This document shows, piece after piece, positions 46,480 to 56,049 of a stretch of DNA of 64,000 bases. The notes beneath the pieces are model-generated. The model did no database searches and was not told where the DNA came from. It saw nothing but the letters and a program-made list of their open reading frames with translations. The number at the start of each line of letters is the position of its first letter. Position 1 is the first letter of the stretch. Source of the stretch: Staphylococcus sp. NAM3COL9 (GTDB lineage: Bacteria > Bacillota > Bacilli > Staphylococcales > Staphylococcaceae). The position numbers and the translations under genes are program-made. The stretch is from contig NZ_LGPC01000016.1 of NCBI RefSeq assembly GCF_001431205.1, positions 386,141-450,140 of the forward strand, read 5' to 3'.

Positions 46480-46505
46480 TGAAAAAATTTTCCTTAGTGA
46501 TGCTT
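46460..46505 (+). other. stable hairpin spanning the metY stop codon
   Basis: AAGCATCACTTGGAAATT (46460-46477) pairs with AATTTTCCTTAGTGATGCTT (46486-46505) with small bulges; the stop codon lies in the left arm/loop. No T-run follows, so it is not a plain terminator; it may protect the 3' end or be a processing signal. Confidence 0.35.
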
Positions 46506-46797
46506 ATGCAAAAGCCTAGCTTTTGTAATCCTTAATTTCACTTGGAAGATAACATTAAAAGTCACTAGAAAGCAAGTTCACACTCTGAAAATATATAACG
46601 TCAAAAACGCCCAACATAGATATGTTTGGGCGTTTTTAGACTGCGCGTTATTATCCCATTCCACAAAACGAAGACGCCTGCGTGTGTAATTTTATATTTC
46701 AACTTCTATATTCTATTAATAAAGGTATTTACCTTTGTGTTTGTTAATTAATATTGGGATAATAACAATAATCGTTCCATAAGTTGGAGGTGTATGT
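46480..46797. other. 318-base intergenic region between metY and thrE
   Basis: It holds the hairpin at the metY stop, a clear intrinsic terminator at 46601-46638, and a T-rich stretch. No further gene or known riboswitch was seen. Confidence 0.5.
46601..46640 (+). terminator. terminator downstream of metY
   Basis: TCAAAAACGCCCAACATA pairs with TATGTTTGGGCGTTTTTAGA with one bulge, followed by T residues in the stem's 3' arm. Confidence 0.8.
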
Positions 46798-47550
46798 TTG
46801 GATAATCAAAAAGATCAAATAACCATGAATGTCATATTACTTACCGGTAAAATACTTTTATCTTCTGGCGCTGAAGTATCACGTGTTGAAGATACCATGC
46901 GTCGCATAGCAATTTGTATGGGCTATTACAATAGCCAAGGATATGTCATAAATGTGTTCATCAACTTTTCACTTAGTGAGGAACACGATACGCGCATTTT
47001 ACGTATTAATAAAAATATCACCAACTTATTGAAAATATTTCAAGTTAATGCAGTTTCAAGAAAACTCACGAGTAATCAATTGTCTATAGAAGAAGCTTAT
47101 GACCTTTTAAAAAATATAGAACGTACATCATTAACGATTCCATTGTGGAAAAAAGGGATAGCAGCTGGAATTATATCACTGAGCTTTTTATATTTACAAA
47201 ACGGTACATGGCCAGATGCAATTACCGCAATCATAGCTGGTGCTACAGGATTTTTAATTGTAGAGTACATGCATAGCAAGTCATTAACTATGTTTATACC
47301 TGAATTTGTAGCCTCTTTTTTAATAGGAACTATTGTTATATTTGGGTCTAAATTATTTAACGTTGATAATATGTTTGGACCTGCCATGCTTGCTTCAGTT
47401 ATGCCTATTGTTCCTGGTGTCTTAATTACAACCGCAATACAAGATTTATTTGGCCGTCACATGCTTATGTTTACAGCAAAATTTTTGGAAGCATTAGTTA
47501 TTGCTTTTGCGATTGGTTCAGGCATAGCAATTGCGTATTCACTATTTTAA
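46798..47550 (+). CDS. threonine/serine exporter N-terminal half (ThrE domain protein)
   Basis: This 250-residue protein is the larger half of the ThrE exporter family (DUF1212). It begins with a cytoplasmic region of about 100 residues, LTGKILLSSGAEVSRVEDTMRRIA, and carries about five helices. It starts with TTG at 46798; GGAGG is 7 bases upstream, and the ATG at 46794 is out of frame. The second half is the next gene, 11 bases later. Split ThrE pairs are common in Firmicutes. Confidence 0.88.
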   Translation: MDNQKDQITMNVILLTGKILLSSGAEVSRVEDTMRRIAICMGYYNSQGYVINVFINFSLSEEHDTRILRINKNITNLLKIFQVNAVSRKLTSNQLSIEEAYDLLKNIERTSLTIPLWKKGIAAGIISLSFLYLQNGTWPDAITAIIAGATGFLIVEYMHSKSLTMFIPEFVASFLIGTIVIFGSKLFNVDNMFGPAMLASVMPIVPGVLITTAIQDLFGRHMLMFTAKFLEALVIAFAIGSGIAIAYSLF

Positions 47551-47561
47551 GGGGGGTCTTC

Positions 47562-48020
47562 ATGACTATTTTAATTACATTCTTATGCAGTTTCAGCGCC
47601 TCTTATTTTTTCAACGTGATTTACGATTCGCATAAAAAGGTGTTTCTTCCTGCTGGATTTGCTGGAGCCATGGGTTATATTGTCCACTTTATTTTAAGCG
47701 AGCATGGACAAATGGATACAATATATACAAGTTTATTAGGTAGTTTAACACTAGGTTTAATCAGCCATACTATGAGTCGAATATATAAAGCGCCTGTTGT
47801 GCTATTTATGATCCCTGGCATTATTCCACTTGTTCCAGGAAGTATTGCTTTCAGTGCGACACAACAGCTTGTTACGCTTAATTTTACTGAAGCGACTAAC
47901 ACATTCATTCGTGCTATTTTGATAGCAGGCGCAATTGCTTTAGGTTTGTTGATTTCAGATCAATTATCTAAAACGTTGAATATACGAAAATACTTAGCTA
48001 TTAAAAGAAATAAACTTTAA
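47562..48020 (+). CDS. threonine/serine exporter C-terminal half (DUF3815)
   Basis: This 152-residue protein of about five helices is the DUF3815-type partner of the ThrE half just upstream. It shows the FMIPGIIPLVPGSIAFSATQQL segment typical of the second half of ThrE. Together the two genes should give a full export unit for amino acids such as threonine, serine or related molecules, but the substrate is inferred only. Confidence 0.87.
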   Translation: MTILITFLCSFSASYFFNVIYDSHKKVFLPAGFAGAMGYIVHFILSEHGQMDTIYTSLLGSLTLGLISHTMSRIYKAPVVLFMIPGIIPLVPGSIAFSATQQLVTLNFTEATNTFIRAILIAGAIALGLLISDQLSKTLNIRKYLAIKRNKL

Positions 48021-48080
48021 AAAGACTACACACTATCGTCACATATTTGAAGTATGTGACGATAGTGTGTAGTCTTTTTA
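48018..48080. terminator. long bidirectional terminator between the thrE pair and ROK gene
   Basis: A 27-base perfect stem (48019-48045 with 48053-48079) is flanked by A-run and T-run. It is the strongest hairpin in the window and separates convergent genes. Confidence 0.9.
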
Positions 48081-48974
48081 TTATTCATTCACAAAATATA
48101 AACCCGTTAAAACATTAGCTTCTAAGTCACTTATTTTAATACTAATCGGACTATGTCGTATTAAATGGTGTGCTTTAACATATGTTTCTATACTTTCTTT
48201 ATAAGGCAATGGACTTTTTGTCACGCCGCCTCCTAATACAATATGATAAATATTAAATACACTAAATAAATTTGTACAAAGTTGTTGGGTTAATTTTAAA
48301 ACTTCTTCAATCATTTGAGTTACTGTTTTATCTTCCCCTTGAACATACATTTCAATAGCTTCTTTCGTACTCACTTCTCTTTGTAAAATATCACTCGCTT
48401 TTATACTAATTGCTAACCCGGAAACCTCATTTTCAACACAGCCATATTGCTTACAGACAGGACATTGATAACTACTGTCATTTTTAATTACTGTATGTCC
48501 AATCTCACCAAAGTTCCCGTCAACGCCAGAAACTAACTCTCCTTTTTTCATGTAGGCCATGCCGACACCTGTACTAATCGTTAAATAAATGAAATCCTTA
48601 GTTTGTGCTTTTATATACTGATGTTCTGCCAAAATTGCAGCATCCGTATCATTAACAAATTGTGGATTGAATTTACTATTTTGCATAATATAAGCACCCG
48701 CATTAAACCCCTTATATTTTTGCAAATTGGGTGGATTTAAAAATAAGCCTTGGGTATAATCACATGGTCCTGGCATCGCAATATTTAAAGCAGTCTTATC
48801 GACGTCCTTATAATTTGTTAGGTAGTCATTCGCAATACTTATAATTTCATTGAATTCCTTTTCAGGCATATCTTTATTCGTCTTAAATTTTTGGCTCGCT
48901 ACGATTTCTAATTCTTCATTGATAAGCCCAACAATTGTTTTAGTTCCTCCAATATCAACACAAATTTTCAACAT
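48081..48974 (-). CDS. ROK family sugar kinase or regulator
   Basis: This 297-residue ROK protein has the N-terminal ATP motif ICVDIGGTKTIVGL, the VNDTDAAILAEH catalytic region, GTGVG-type loop (STGVGMA), and the zinc motif GHTVI...CPVCKQYGCVE. There is no N-terminal helix-turn-helix, so it is more likely a hexokinase-type enzyme (glucokinase, fructokinase or N-acetylmannosamine kinase type) than a repressor. It is followed by manA on the same strand but about 100 bases apart, and may serve mannose or amino sugars. Confidence 0.85.
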   Translation of the reverse strand: MLKICVDIGGTKTIVGLINEELEIVASQKFKTNKDMPEKEFNEIISIANDYLTNYKDVDKTALNIAMPGPCDYTQGLFLNPPNLQKYKGFNAGAYIMQNSKFNPQFVNDTDAAILAEHQYIKAQTKDFIYLTISTGVGMAYMKKGELVSGVDGNFGEIGHTVIKNDSSYQCPVCKQYGCVENEVSGLAISIKASDILQREVSTKEAIEMYVQGEDKTVTQMIEEVLKLTQQLCTNLFSVFNIYHIVLGGGVTKSPLPYKESIETYVKAHHLIRHSPISIKISDLEANVLTGLYFVNE

Positions 48975-49015
48975 CAGCCACCAACTCCATTATTTATTAA
49001 TTTATCTTACTTATG

Positions 49016-49056
49016 TACAAAAAGAGACAAGGGGAAAAACCAGTTTGCCTTGTGAC
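49016..49056 (-). terminator. possible terminator of the man operon
   Basis: On the minus strand CACAAGG/CCTTGTC arms enclose a loop of about 15 bases and are followed by CTCTTTTT. The stem is short. Confidence 0.45.
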
Positions 49057-49084
49057 AAATCAAATTTATCCCGCCTCTCCTTAT

Positions 49085-50020
49085 TTATATATGACTGACA
49101 ATCATCGTCATGTCACCATTAAATTGAATTTCATTGTCTTCTGTTGTCAGTATAAAGTGCATGCCTTTATTTAAACTATAGTCGCTTCCGTCTACAGCGA
49201 TTTGTCCGCTACCTTCAACAATTGAAACAAGACAGTATTCATGCGGTTTTCTATAATCTAAGTTACCATCAATCACCCAACGTTCAACTGTGAAAAAGTC
49301 ATTGGACACAAATTGTGTGTACTGCTGTCCTTGAATATTTTCATGTATTGGCATCGTATTAGGTGAGTGTTCTGAAAGATGAATTACCTCTTTACTTTGT
49401 TCTAAGTGCAAATCACGTTTGTTTCCGTCTTTATCTATACGATCATAATCGTATATTCTATATGTGGTATCCGAAGACTGTTGCGTTTCTAAAATCATAA
49501 TACCTTTTCCAATTGCATGTACTGTTCCAGCTGGCACATAGAAGAAATCTCCTACTTGTACTTTTACTGTTTTAAAAAGGTTATCAAATTGTTGTTGATC
49601 AATCATTTCATTTAATTCATCCTGATTTTTAGCGTTCACATCATAAATAATCTCTGCATCTTCTTGTGCATCTAGAATATACCAACACTCTGTTTTGCCG
49701 TATTCACCTTCATATTTTTGTGCATATTCATCATTTGGATGGACTTGAACTGATAATTTATCATTTGCATCTAATATTTTAGTTAATAAAGGGAATTTAG
49801 AATCACCAGTTTCACCAAATAATGCTTTATCTTCATTCCATACTGTTTCTAATGTTTTACCTTTATGTTTACCATTCTCAATTATATTCGGTCCATTAGG
49901 ATGTGCTGATATTCCCCAACATTCACCTGTATATTCATTAGGGATATCATAATTGAATGATTTTAAAGCCATACCACCCCATATACGTTCTTGAAAAACG
50001 GGTTGTAAGAATAATGGCAT
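49085..50020 (-). CDS. manA: mannose-6-phosphate isomerase, class I
   Basis: This 311-residue cupin-fold isomerase converts mannose-6-P to fructose-6-P and is the last enzyme of the mannose PTS route. Zinc ligands are visible in LSVQVHPNDEYA (Gln and His) and KTECWYIL (Glu). FYVPAGTVHAIGKGIMILETQQSSDTTYR carries the late His. The gene is 16 bases after manP on the same strand. A type I enzyme of this length is standard in staphylococci. Confidence 0.95.
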   Translation of the reverse strand: MPLFLQPVFQERIWGGMALKSFNYDIPNEYTGECWGISAHPNGPNIIENGKHKGKTLETVWNEDKALFGETGDSKFPLLTKILDANDKLSVQVHPNDEYAQKYEGEYGKTECWYILDAQEDAEIIYDVNAKNQDELNEMIDQQQFDNLFKTVKVQVGDFFYVPAGTVHAIGKGIMILETQQSSDTTYRIYDYDRIDKDGNKRDLHLEQSKEVIHLSEHSPNTMPIHENIQGQQYTQFVSNDFFTVERWVIDGNLDYRKPHEYCLVSIVEGSGQIAVDGSDYSLNKGMHFILTTEDNEIQFNGDMTMIVSHI

Positions 50021-50036
50021 ATGCTCATACCTCCAC

Positions 50037-52001
50037 TTATATTGCTTTTAGTATTTCGTATATTTGTTCTGTATGTGTTGCATCGATTAAACTTTGACGG
50101 GTATCATCATCCATTAGCGCTCTAGATAAGCGCTGTAACAATTTCAAGTGTGTATCACTACTATCACTTGGTACTGCAATTAAGAAAACAATTTTTGGTA
50201 ACGTCCCATCTAAGCTGTCCCAATTCACGCCTTGTTTATTATTCATAACTGCTACGATTGGTTTTTTCACTGCATCTGATTTGGCATGAGGAATTGCAAC
50301 GTTCATGCCTATAGCCGTTGTCGACTCCATTTCACGTTTTAAGACGTCTGTTTTCAGTCTTTCCATATCTATAATGTAATCATATTTATTTAATTGACCT
50401 ACAAGATGTTCAATTGCTTCGTCTCTTGTCAATTTCTTCTCTGATATTTCAATAACCTCTTGCTGAAATACTTCAATTTCGTCATCTGTTATTGCTTGGT
50501 TACCTTCGATCATTTCAGCGCTATTTTGCGTTGTTACTTCTGTATTATTTTGATTATGTGCTGCCATTCCTGAATCTGTATGTGCGCTATCTCCAGCTAT
50601 TGCTGGTGTTTTTCTTCTTAGTGTTAACACTGATAACATTGTCACAACACTACCTACAATCACTGCTATAAAGAACCAAAGAACTTGGTCAATACCACCA
50701 AGCACTGCTACAATAGGTCCGCCATGCGCTACTCTGTCACCTACGCCACCAATTGCTGCAATCGCCGCAGCAATCATGGCGCCTATCATATTGGAAGGTA
50801 TAATACGTAATGGATCTTGGGCAGCAAAAGGAATCGCACCTTCCGTTATACCAAATAATCCCATTGTAAATGAGGCTTTGCCCATTTCTACTTCACCTTT
50901 ATTAAACTTGCGTTTGTTGATAAATGTTGCAAGTCCTAGACCAATAGGTGGCGTACATACCGCAACAGCAACCATACCCATTACTGCATAATTTCCTTCA
51001 GCAATCAGTGCTGAACCAAATAGAAATGCAACTTTATTTACTGGTCCTCCCATATCAAAAGCAATCATAGCCCCAATAATCAATGCTAAAATCACAATAT
51101 TTGTTCCTTGCATACCTTTCAACCATGTCGTTAAGCCTTCAAAAACACTAGCAATCGGCGCACCAATTAGAAAAATAAAAATGAGCCCTACAATAAGTGA
51201 AGAAATTATCGGTATAATGATAATTGGCATAATAGGAGCCATTACTTTCGGTATGTTAATATTTTTTATCCATTTTGCAATATAACCTGCTATGAAACCT
51301 GCTACGATACCACCTAAGAATCCTGCACCTGCATCGCTACCATAAAAACTGCCATCAGCAGCAATCGCACCACCAATCATCCCTGGAACAAGTCCTGGTT
51401 TATCTGCAATACTTACAGCGATATAGCCTGCCAAGATAGGAACCATAAAGCTAAATGCTAAATTTCCAATGTTTTCAATTGATTTCCAAAATGAATCTTC
51501 TGGTATTACTAACCCTTCAGGTGTAGCTTTGCCCCCTAAAGTCAATGCAATCGCCATCAATAGTCCACCAACAACGATAAATGGAACCATAAATGAAACA
51601 CCGTTCATCAAATGTTGATATATCATTTGCACGCCGCTCTTTTGCTCATCATCATCTTGATTAGAAGCTCCTGTCACATTTGCATCATGATGTACGTGCG
51701 CATCTTTATCGATAATACGTTGAATGAGTTCTTTTGGTTTATGAATACCTTCTCGAACACTTTCATTAATTAATAATTTTCCGTCAAATCGAGATAAATC
51801 TACTTGACGGTCTGCGGCAATGATAATCCCATCCGCTTCTCTAATTTCTTTCGATGTTAAAGCATTTTCAACACCGACGCCTCCCTGCGTCTCTACTTTA
51901 ATATCTACACCCATTTCTTGACCTGCTTGCTCTAATTTCTCTTGAGCCATATACGTGTGTGCTATCCCATTTGGACACGATGTTATCGCTAAAATTTTCA
52001 T
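50037..52001 (-). CDS. manP: PTS mannose/fructose transporter EIIBCA (ManP-type)
   Basis: This 654-residue fructose-family PTS protein has the order IIB-IIC-IIA. IIB (about 1-100) has phospho-Cys in TSCPNGIAHTYMA. IIC (about 125-470) has ten or so helices. IIA (about 510-654) has phospho-His in AIPHAKSDAV. The B-C-A order is that of Bacillus ManP rather than the A-B-C order of FruA. The adjacent manA and manR genes agree. I chose the start at 52001 because AAGGAGG lies 7-8 bases upstream. It brings in mannose as mannose-6-P. Confidence 0.9.
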   Translation of the reverse strand: MKILAITSCPNGIAHTYMAQEKLEQAGQEMGVDIKVETQGGVGVENALTSKEIREADGIIIAADRQVDLSRFDGKLLINESVREGIHKPKELIQRIIDKDAHVHHDANVTGASNQDDDEQKSGVQMIYQHLMNGVSFMVPFIVVGGLLMAIALTLGGKATPEGLVIPEDSFWKSIENIGNLAFSFMVPILAGYIAVSIADKPGLVPGMIGGAIAADGSFYGSDAGAGFLGGIVAGFIAGYIAKWIKNINIPKVMAPIMPIIIIPIISSLIVGLIFIFLIGAPIASVFEGLTTWLKGMQGTNIVILALIIGAMIAFDMGGPVNKVAFLFGSALIAEGNYAVMGMVAVAVCTPPIGLGLATFINKRKFNKGEVEMGKASFTMGLFGITEGAIPFAAQDPLRIIPSNMIGAMIAAAIAAIGGVGDRVAHGGPIVAVLGGIDQVLWFFIAVIVGSVVTMLSVLTLRRKTPAIAGDSAHTDSGMAAHNQNNTEVTTQNSAEMIEGNQAITDDEIEVFQQEVIEISEKKLTRDEAIEHLVGQLNKYDYIIDMERLKTDVLKREMESTTAIGMNVAIPHAKSDAVKKPIVAVMNNKQGVNWDSLDGTLPKIVFLIAVPSDSSDTHLKLLQRLSRALMDDDTRQSLIDATHTEQIYEILKAI

Positions 52002-52025
52002 AATGTCATCCTCCTTACTTATAAT

Positions 52026-52039
52026 TGTAAGCGCATTCA
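52026..52039 (-). promoter_or_regulatory. candidate cre site (CcpA) upstream of manP
   Basis: TGTAAGCGCATTCA is a near-palindrome matching the cre consensus at all but one position (TGWNANCGNTNWCA). It lies between the manR stop and manP start. Confidence 0.55.
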
Positions 52040-52079
52040 ACAATATATAAAAAAGAATAATTGCCGTTAGTAGTGGCAA

Positions 52080-53945
52080 TTATTCTTTCACTAACTGGAT
52101 TACTTTATCTTTTAAAATTTGATCTTCAAGCACTAACAACTGATCTACATCTTTTTCAGTTAATTTAGCTATCGTATGAATTATTTTTTTCATAGCTGGA
52201 ATATCTTGTTCTGCTATTGCTAAGAAAAAAACTAATTTCGCCCTATTTTGTTTCCAGCTAAACCCATGCAAATTTTTAAATATTACCACGTGTGATCTCA
52301 GTACTTTTTCAGGGTCTCCATGAGGAATACTAATACTATTTCCAATAAAAGTAGAAGAAAACTTTTCTCTTTCTAAAGCACTTTGGATATATTTTCCGGT
52401 AACTGAATTGTTTTCTCCAAAAATAATTTGTGCCTGTTCAAATACATAGGATGCTTCTGTTTGCTCTTGTTTGTCTGAGTGTACATCAAATTGAATAGCT
52501 GCTAATTCATCATGATTTAGCACAGGATTTTGCTTATAGTGTATAAAGGATTGAATTTTATTGGCATCTTCGTTAGAAAATAATGGGGTAACCTCTATTA
52601 CTTGCAAAGTGTCTGGTACTTGAGATTTATCTATAAAGTGCGTCGTAATTAAAGCATCAACACCTGAAAAATCATACTGTGACACATTTTCTGATTTTAA
52701 TGTGTCTATCACATATATCCTATCATCTAAATTTGCTATCTTAGCTTCTAATAAACTTGAAATACCCAAACCATAGTAACAAGTAATTACAATATTAAAC
52801 CGATTTTTCTCATTACGATCTATGGATGATTGAAAATGTAATGCTAAAAATGCAATTTCATCTTCTACTAGATTTATTTTTGCGTCTTTAGACAGATGAT
52901 TTACTGTTTCATATAATGTGTTAAAAACAAAAGGATAATGTTTTTTTATATCTTCAGTTAATGGATTGTTAATATAAACATTCTTAGCGATACGTAAATA
53001 GGTTCTACTAAAATGTGAATAAATATTGTCACGTAACTCTTTATCTTTTGTAAAATCCACTCCTACACTTTTTTCCATTTGATATATCATTCTATCGATG
53101 TAACTTTTAACGAATACTTTTTCTAAACCTAAATCGTATTTATTAAAATAGTAACTAATAAAAAATGAAAATAATTTTGCAGTTTCGTCACTTAGCCCAT
53201 ATGCTAATTTGTGGTTTATTTCGTCTATACAATGCTGTGCTATAATTTGTGATTCTTCATCTACAACCCACGAAGCATCATCGTCATTGTTTCGTTTAAA
53301 TATAATAATAAGATGTATTAACAATTGCCGAATTCGTATATCCGAAGTTTGTATTTGATAATCACTTAAGTTACTTTTTATAATTTGAAATATCATTTGA
53401 ATATGTGCTTCTGGTATTTCATTTAGAATGAATTGCTCTACGGTCTGGTCTTTCGTAGAGAGCTGATTTAAATGAAGAATCGCATTTCTTATATTCATTT
53501 CGTTACCCTTAACTGTAATACCTTTTTTCTTAGTAATGTTTACATTAATATCAAATGATGCACACCATGATTGTAATCTATTTAAATAGTCATTTACTTC
53601 TGATTTTGTTAAATCAAAATCATTTTTCAATTGATCAACGGTCATGGGTTGTTGATGCATTAGCAATTGATAACCTAATTTCAACAGTATTTCGCTTTCT
53701 TTATTCGTAAATGCTTTAACGATTTCTGCTAATTGTTCTAAACTATATAAGGTATGATCCATTTTATAGCCTCTACCTTTCACACTAACAATGAGTTCTT
53801 CCACTAACTCACTATTAATATACTTAATATCACTTCGTACCGTTCTGTTGGAAACGTTCAAGTAGTTCGCTATTTCATTTGCACTTAAATAATTCTTACT
53901 ATTATTTAATATTAAACGAATAAGCTTAGCATGTCTTTCTTGCAT
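52080..53945 (-). CDS. manR: PRD-type transcriptional activator ManR
   Basis: This 621-residue BglG-family activator begins with a DeoR/HTH_11 domain (about 5-60, NYLSANEIANYLNVSNRTVRSDI) and an Mga-type second HTH. Two PRD domains follow (about 175-395), then an EIIB-Gat/Bgl-like domain with Cys in CYYGLGISS (about 395-470), and an EIIA-Fru domain (about 495-615) with SIPHGDPEKVL. The state of phosphorylation of these domains tunes it. It is first in the manR-manP-manA run, so it probably activates manP. Confidence 0.9.
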   Translation of the reverse strand: MQERHAKLIRLILNNSKNYLSANEIANYLNVSNRTVRSDIKYINSELVEELIVSVKGRGYKMDHTLYSLEQLAEIVKAFTNKESEILLKLGYQLLMHQQPMTVDQLKNDFDLTKSEVNDYLNRLQSWCASFDINVNITKKKGITVKGNEMNIRNAILHLNQLSTKDQTVEQFILNEIPEAHIQMIFQIIKSNLSDYQIQTSDIRIRQLLIHLIIIFKRNNDDDASWVVDEESQIIAQHCIDEINHKLAYGLSDETAKLFSFFISYYFNKYDLGLEKVFVKSYIDRMIYQMEKSVGVDFTKDKELRDNIYSHFSRTYLRIAKNVYINNPLTEDIKKHYPFVFNTLYETVNHLSKDAKINLVEDEIAFLALHFQSSIDRNEKNRFNIVITCYYGLGISSLLEAKIANLDDRIYVIDTLKSENVSQYDFSGVDALITTHFIDKSQVPDTLQVIEVTPLFSNEDANKIQSFIHYKQNPVLNHDELAAIQFDVHSDKQEQTEASYVFEQAQIIFGENNSVTGKYIQSALEREKFSSTFIGNSISIPHGDPEKVLRSHVVIFKNLHGFSWKQNRAKLVFFLAIAEQDIPAMKKIIHTIAKLTEKDVDQLLVLEDQILKDKVIQLVKE

Positions 53946-53983
53946 GGCTGCACCGCACTTTCCACATTCTTACACGCCTTTTT

Positions 53984-53998
53984 AGTAAGCGTTTTCTA
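53984..53998 (-). promoter_or_regulatory. candidate cre site upstream of manR
   Basis: On the minus strand TAGAAAACGCTTACT matches WTGNAANCGNWNNCW at all but one position. It sits about 40 bases before the manR start codon. Confidence 0.5.
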
Positions 53999-54097
53999 TA
54001 ATATCAAATACATTGTAGCTATAACTCATTATATAATCAAGGCGTTCACTGTTTATATAACGTTACATTAATTTCTCCTATAAATGATTATTTTAAA

Positions 54098-54145
54098 CAA
54101 AAAAGAGATAGCAACTGAAATTTTCATTCGTTACTATCTCTTAAT
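54098..54145 (-). terminator. terminator of the L-2-hydroxyacid dehydrogenase gene
   Basis: On the minus strand AAGAGATAGTAAC pairs with GTTGCTATCTCTT around an A/T-rich inner helix, followed by a U-rich tract. Confidence 0.75.
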
Positions 54146-54147
54146 TA

Positions 54148-55080
54148 TTAGTTTGTTACATTACTAATTGTTTGTTGTATATATCGATGCGCCTCTTTAA
54201 GTTGCTCAATTTCTGTTGGGCTGAGTTGAATTTCAAACCGCTGTTTAATACCTTCACGTCCCACTAATGTAGGTAGACTAAAGGCACTCTCATTCAAACT
54301 ATATTCATTACTTATTGAAGTTAACGGCATGATGGTCTGCTGGTTTAATGCAATTGCTTGTATCAAATAATTAACCACTTTCGATATCGCTACATTTGTC
54401 CATCCTTTTTTATAAAACACATCCATAGATACCTGATCAATTTCTGAAGTTATACGTGCTTTATCGATTGGTGAAGTATGCGTCAATTGTTCAAATTCAT
54501 CTAATGTCATCCCATAAATTCTAACTTTACTCCATACTGGCACTGCATGTTGTCCATGTTCTCCAATCACAAATCCTTCAACATTCTTAGGATCAACTTG
54601 GTAATATTTCGCAATCAATGTTTTAAAACGAGATGTTTCCAAAGATGTTCCAGTACCAATTATTTTATGCGAAGGATATTGAGATGCATTGCTCATGTAA
54701 GTAATTGTATCCACTGGATTGGAAACTAAAATAACAATCGCATCTTGTGTCACCTGATTAATTTGTTTCATGACTCCCTCAATCATAATTCGATTACCTT
54801 TCGCAAGTAATACACGGTCGCCCTCATTAGGATCTGTTGGAACACTTGCTGCGATTACAATGAATGAGGCATCTGCTAAATCTTCATAATTGCTTTCACG
54901 AATATTGATGTGGGTTGAATTAGGTATACCTTGTGTATGCAAATGATCTAATGCTTCACCACTTGCTCTTGCTGTATCCGTATCAATTAATACAATATCC
55001 GAGAACAAACTTAAATTTTGGATGTCTGTAAGTACTTGGCTTCCTACTTTACCAAGTCCAATGATTCCTATTTTGGACAT
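54148..55080 (-). CDS. L-lactate / L-2-hydroxyisocaproate dehydrogenase-like enzyme
   Basis: This 310-residue enzyme of the LDH/MDH family has the nucleotide motif IGLGKVGSQV, NPVDTITY with the Asn for substrate carboxylate, Arg in ETSRFKT, and the catalytic His in IGEHGQHAVPVW. The substrate loop reads TDPNEGDR instead of the classic PGExR of L-LDH. Its length and loop look like Lactobacillus L-2-hydroxyisocaproate dehydrogenase (HicDH), which takes branched or bulky 2-oxo acids. It lies 105 bases after an orphan metQ with no clear terminator between, which suggests a methionine-related oxo acid as substrate. Confidence 0.8.
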   Translation of the reverse strand: MSKIGIIGLGKVGSQVLTDIQNLSLFSDIVLIDTDTARASGEALDHLHTQGIPNSTHINIRESNYEDLADASFIVIAASVPTDPNEGDRVLLAKGNRIMIEGVMKQINQVTQDAIVILVSNPVDTITYMSNASQYPSHKIIGTGTSLETSRFKTLIAKYYQVDPKNVEGFVIGEHGQHAVPVWSKVRIYGMTLDEFEQLTHTSPIDKARITSEIDQVSMDVFYKKGWTNVAISKVVNYLIQAIALNQQTIMPLTSISNEYSLNESAFSLPTLVGREGIKQRFEIQLSPTEIEQLKEAHRYIQQTISNVTN

Positions 55081-55185
55081 TTTATCCCTGCCTTATCTAT
55101 TAAATATTAATTCACAATACTTTTAACTACTATATAAAATATAACAAATTTACGGTATTTAATTTATTGTGTCATCTGTTACATC

Positions 55186-56004
55186 TTATTTTTCATACGG
55201 AATAACATCTTGACCGTATTCTTTTTTAATAAAGTCTTGTGTATCTTTTGATTGTAGTATCTTAATTAATGTTTGATATTTTTTATCATCTTTATGACCT
55301 TTTTGAACGGCGACTATGTTTGCAAATGGTGATGATTTATACTCAACTGCAATCGAATCTTTATGTGGTGTTAGACCATTATCGATAGCATAGTTGGAAT
55401 TCATAATAACTGCCGCGCCTTCTTTACTATTATATGTTTTAGGTAAAAATTCAGCGCCTTGTTTGTTATTGAATTTTAAATCCTTTTTATTTTCTACAAT
55501 ATCCTCAAATTTTGCATCTTCAATATTTACACCTTTTTTAATTTCAATTAATCCTTTATCAACAAAAAATGATAAGAAACGTCCTTCTTCAGCAGGGTTA
55601 TTCGATACATAAATTGTTGACCCTTTAGGGATAGCTTTAATATCTTTATATTTTTTACTATAGACACCCATTGGCGTAGTTAATACTTTTCCTACTTCTT
55701 CAATATTATAGTTATGATCTTCTTTTTCAGCTTTTAGATAAGGTACGTGTTGGAAAAAATTTGCATCTACATCCCCTTTATCCAATAATTTATTAGGCAC
55801 TTTATAGTCATTCACTGTCTTGATTTCTAAATCATAACCTTCTTCTTTCATTGCTTTTTTAGCATGTTTAAGTACTTCTCCATGCGGTGCTGGAGACGTT
55901 GCTATAGTGATTTTTTTATCCTCGCCTTCGCCCTTTGAATTTCCGCACGCCGCCAATATAACTACTAATACGAATAACGAAACTAAACTTATAACCCTTT
56001 TCAT
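55186..56004 (-). CDS. metQ: methionine-binding lipoprotein MetQ (orphan)
   Basis: This 272-residue NlpA/MetQ-family lipoprotein has lipobox LAAC (Cys near 20) and MetQ motifs: TIATSPAPHGEVLKHAK, PNKLLDKGDVDANFFQHVPYL, and NPAEEGRFLSFFVDKGLI. It binds methionine or dipeptides for an ABC importer. No metN or metP gene is adjacent, so it is an orphan that must use another permease, or bind a variant substrate. The leader carries a SAM-I riboswitch, strong support for a methionine-related cargo. Confidence 0.9.
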   Translation of the reverse strand: MKRVISLVSLFVLVVILAACGNSKGEGEDKKITIATSPAPHGEVLKHAKKAMKEEGYDLEIKTVNDYKVPNKLLDKGDVDANFFQHVPYLKAEKEDHNYNIEEVGKVLTTPMGVYSKKYKDIKAIPKGSTIYVSNNPAEEGRFLSFFVDKGLIEIKKGVNIEDAKFEDIVENKKDLKFNNKQGAEFLPKTYNSKEGAAVIMNSNYAIDNGLTPHKDSIAVEYKSSPFANIVAVQKGHKDDKKYQTLIKILQSKDTQDFIKKEYGQDVIPYEK

Positions 56005-56049
56005 CCAATCTCTCCTTATATTTTTTTGATTTACGACTAAAACTATGTA

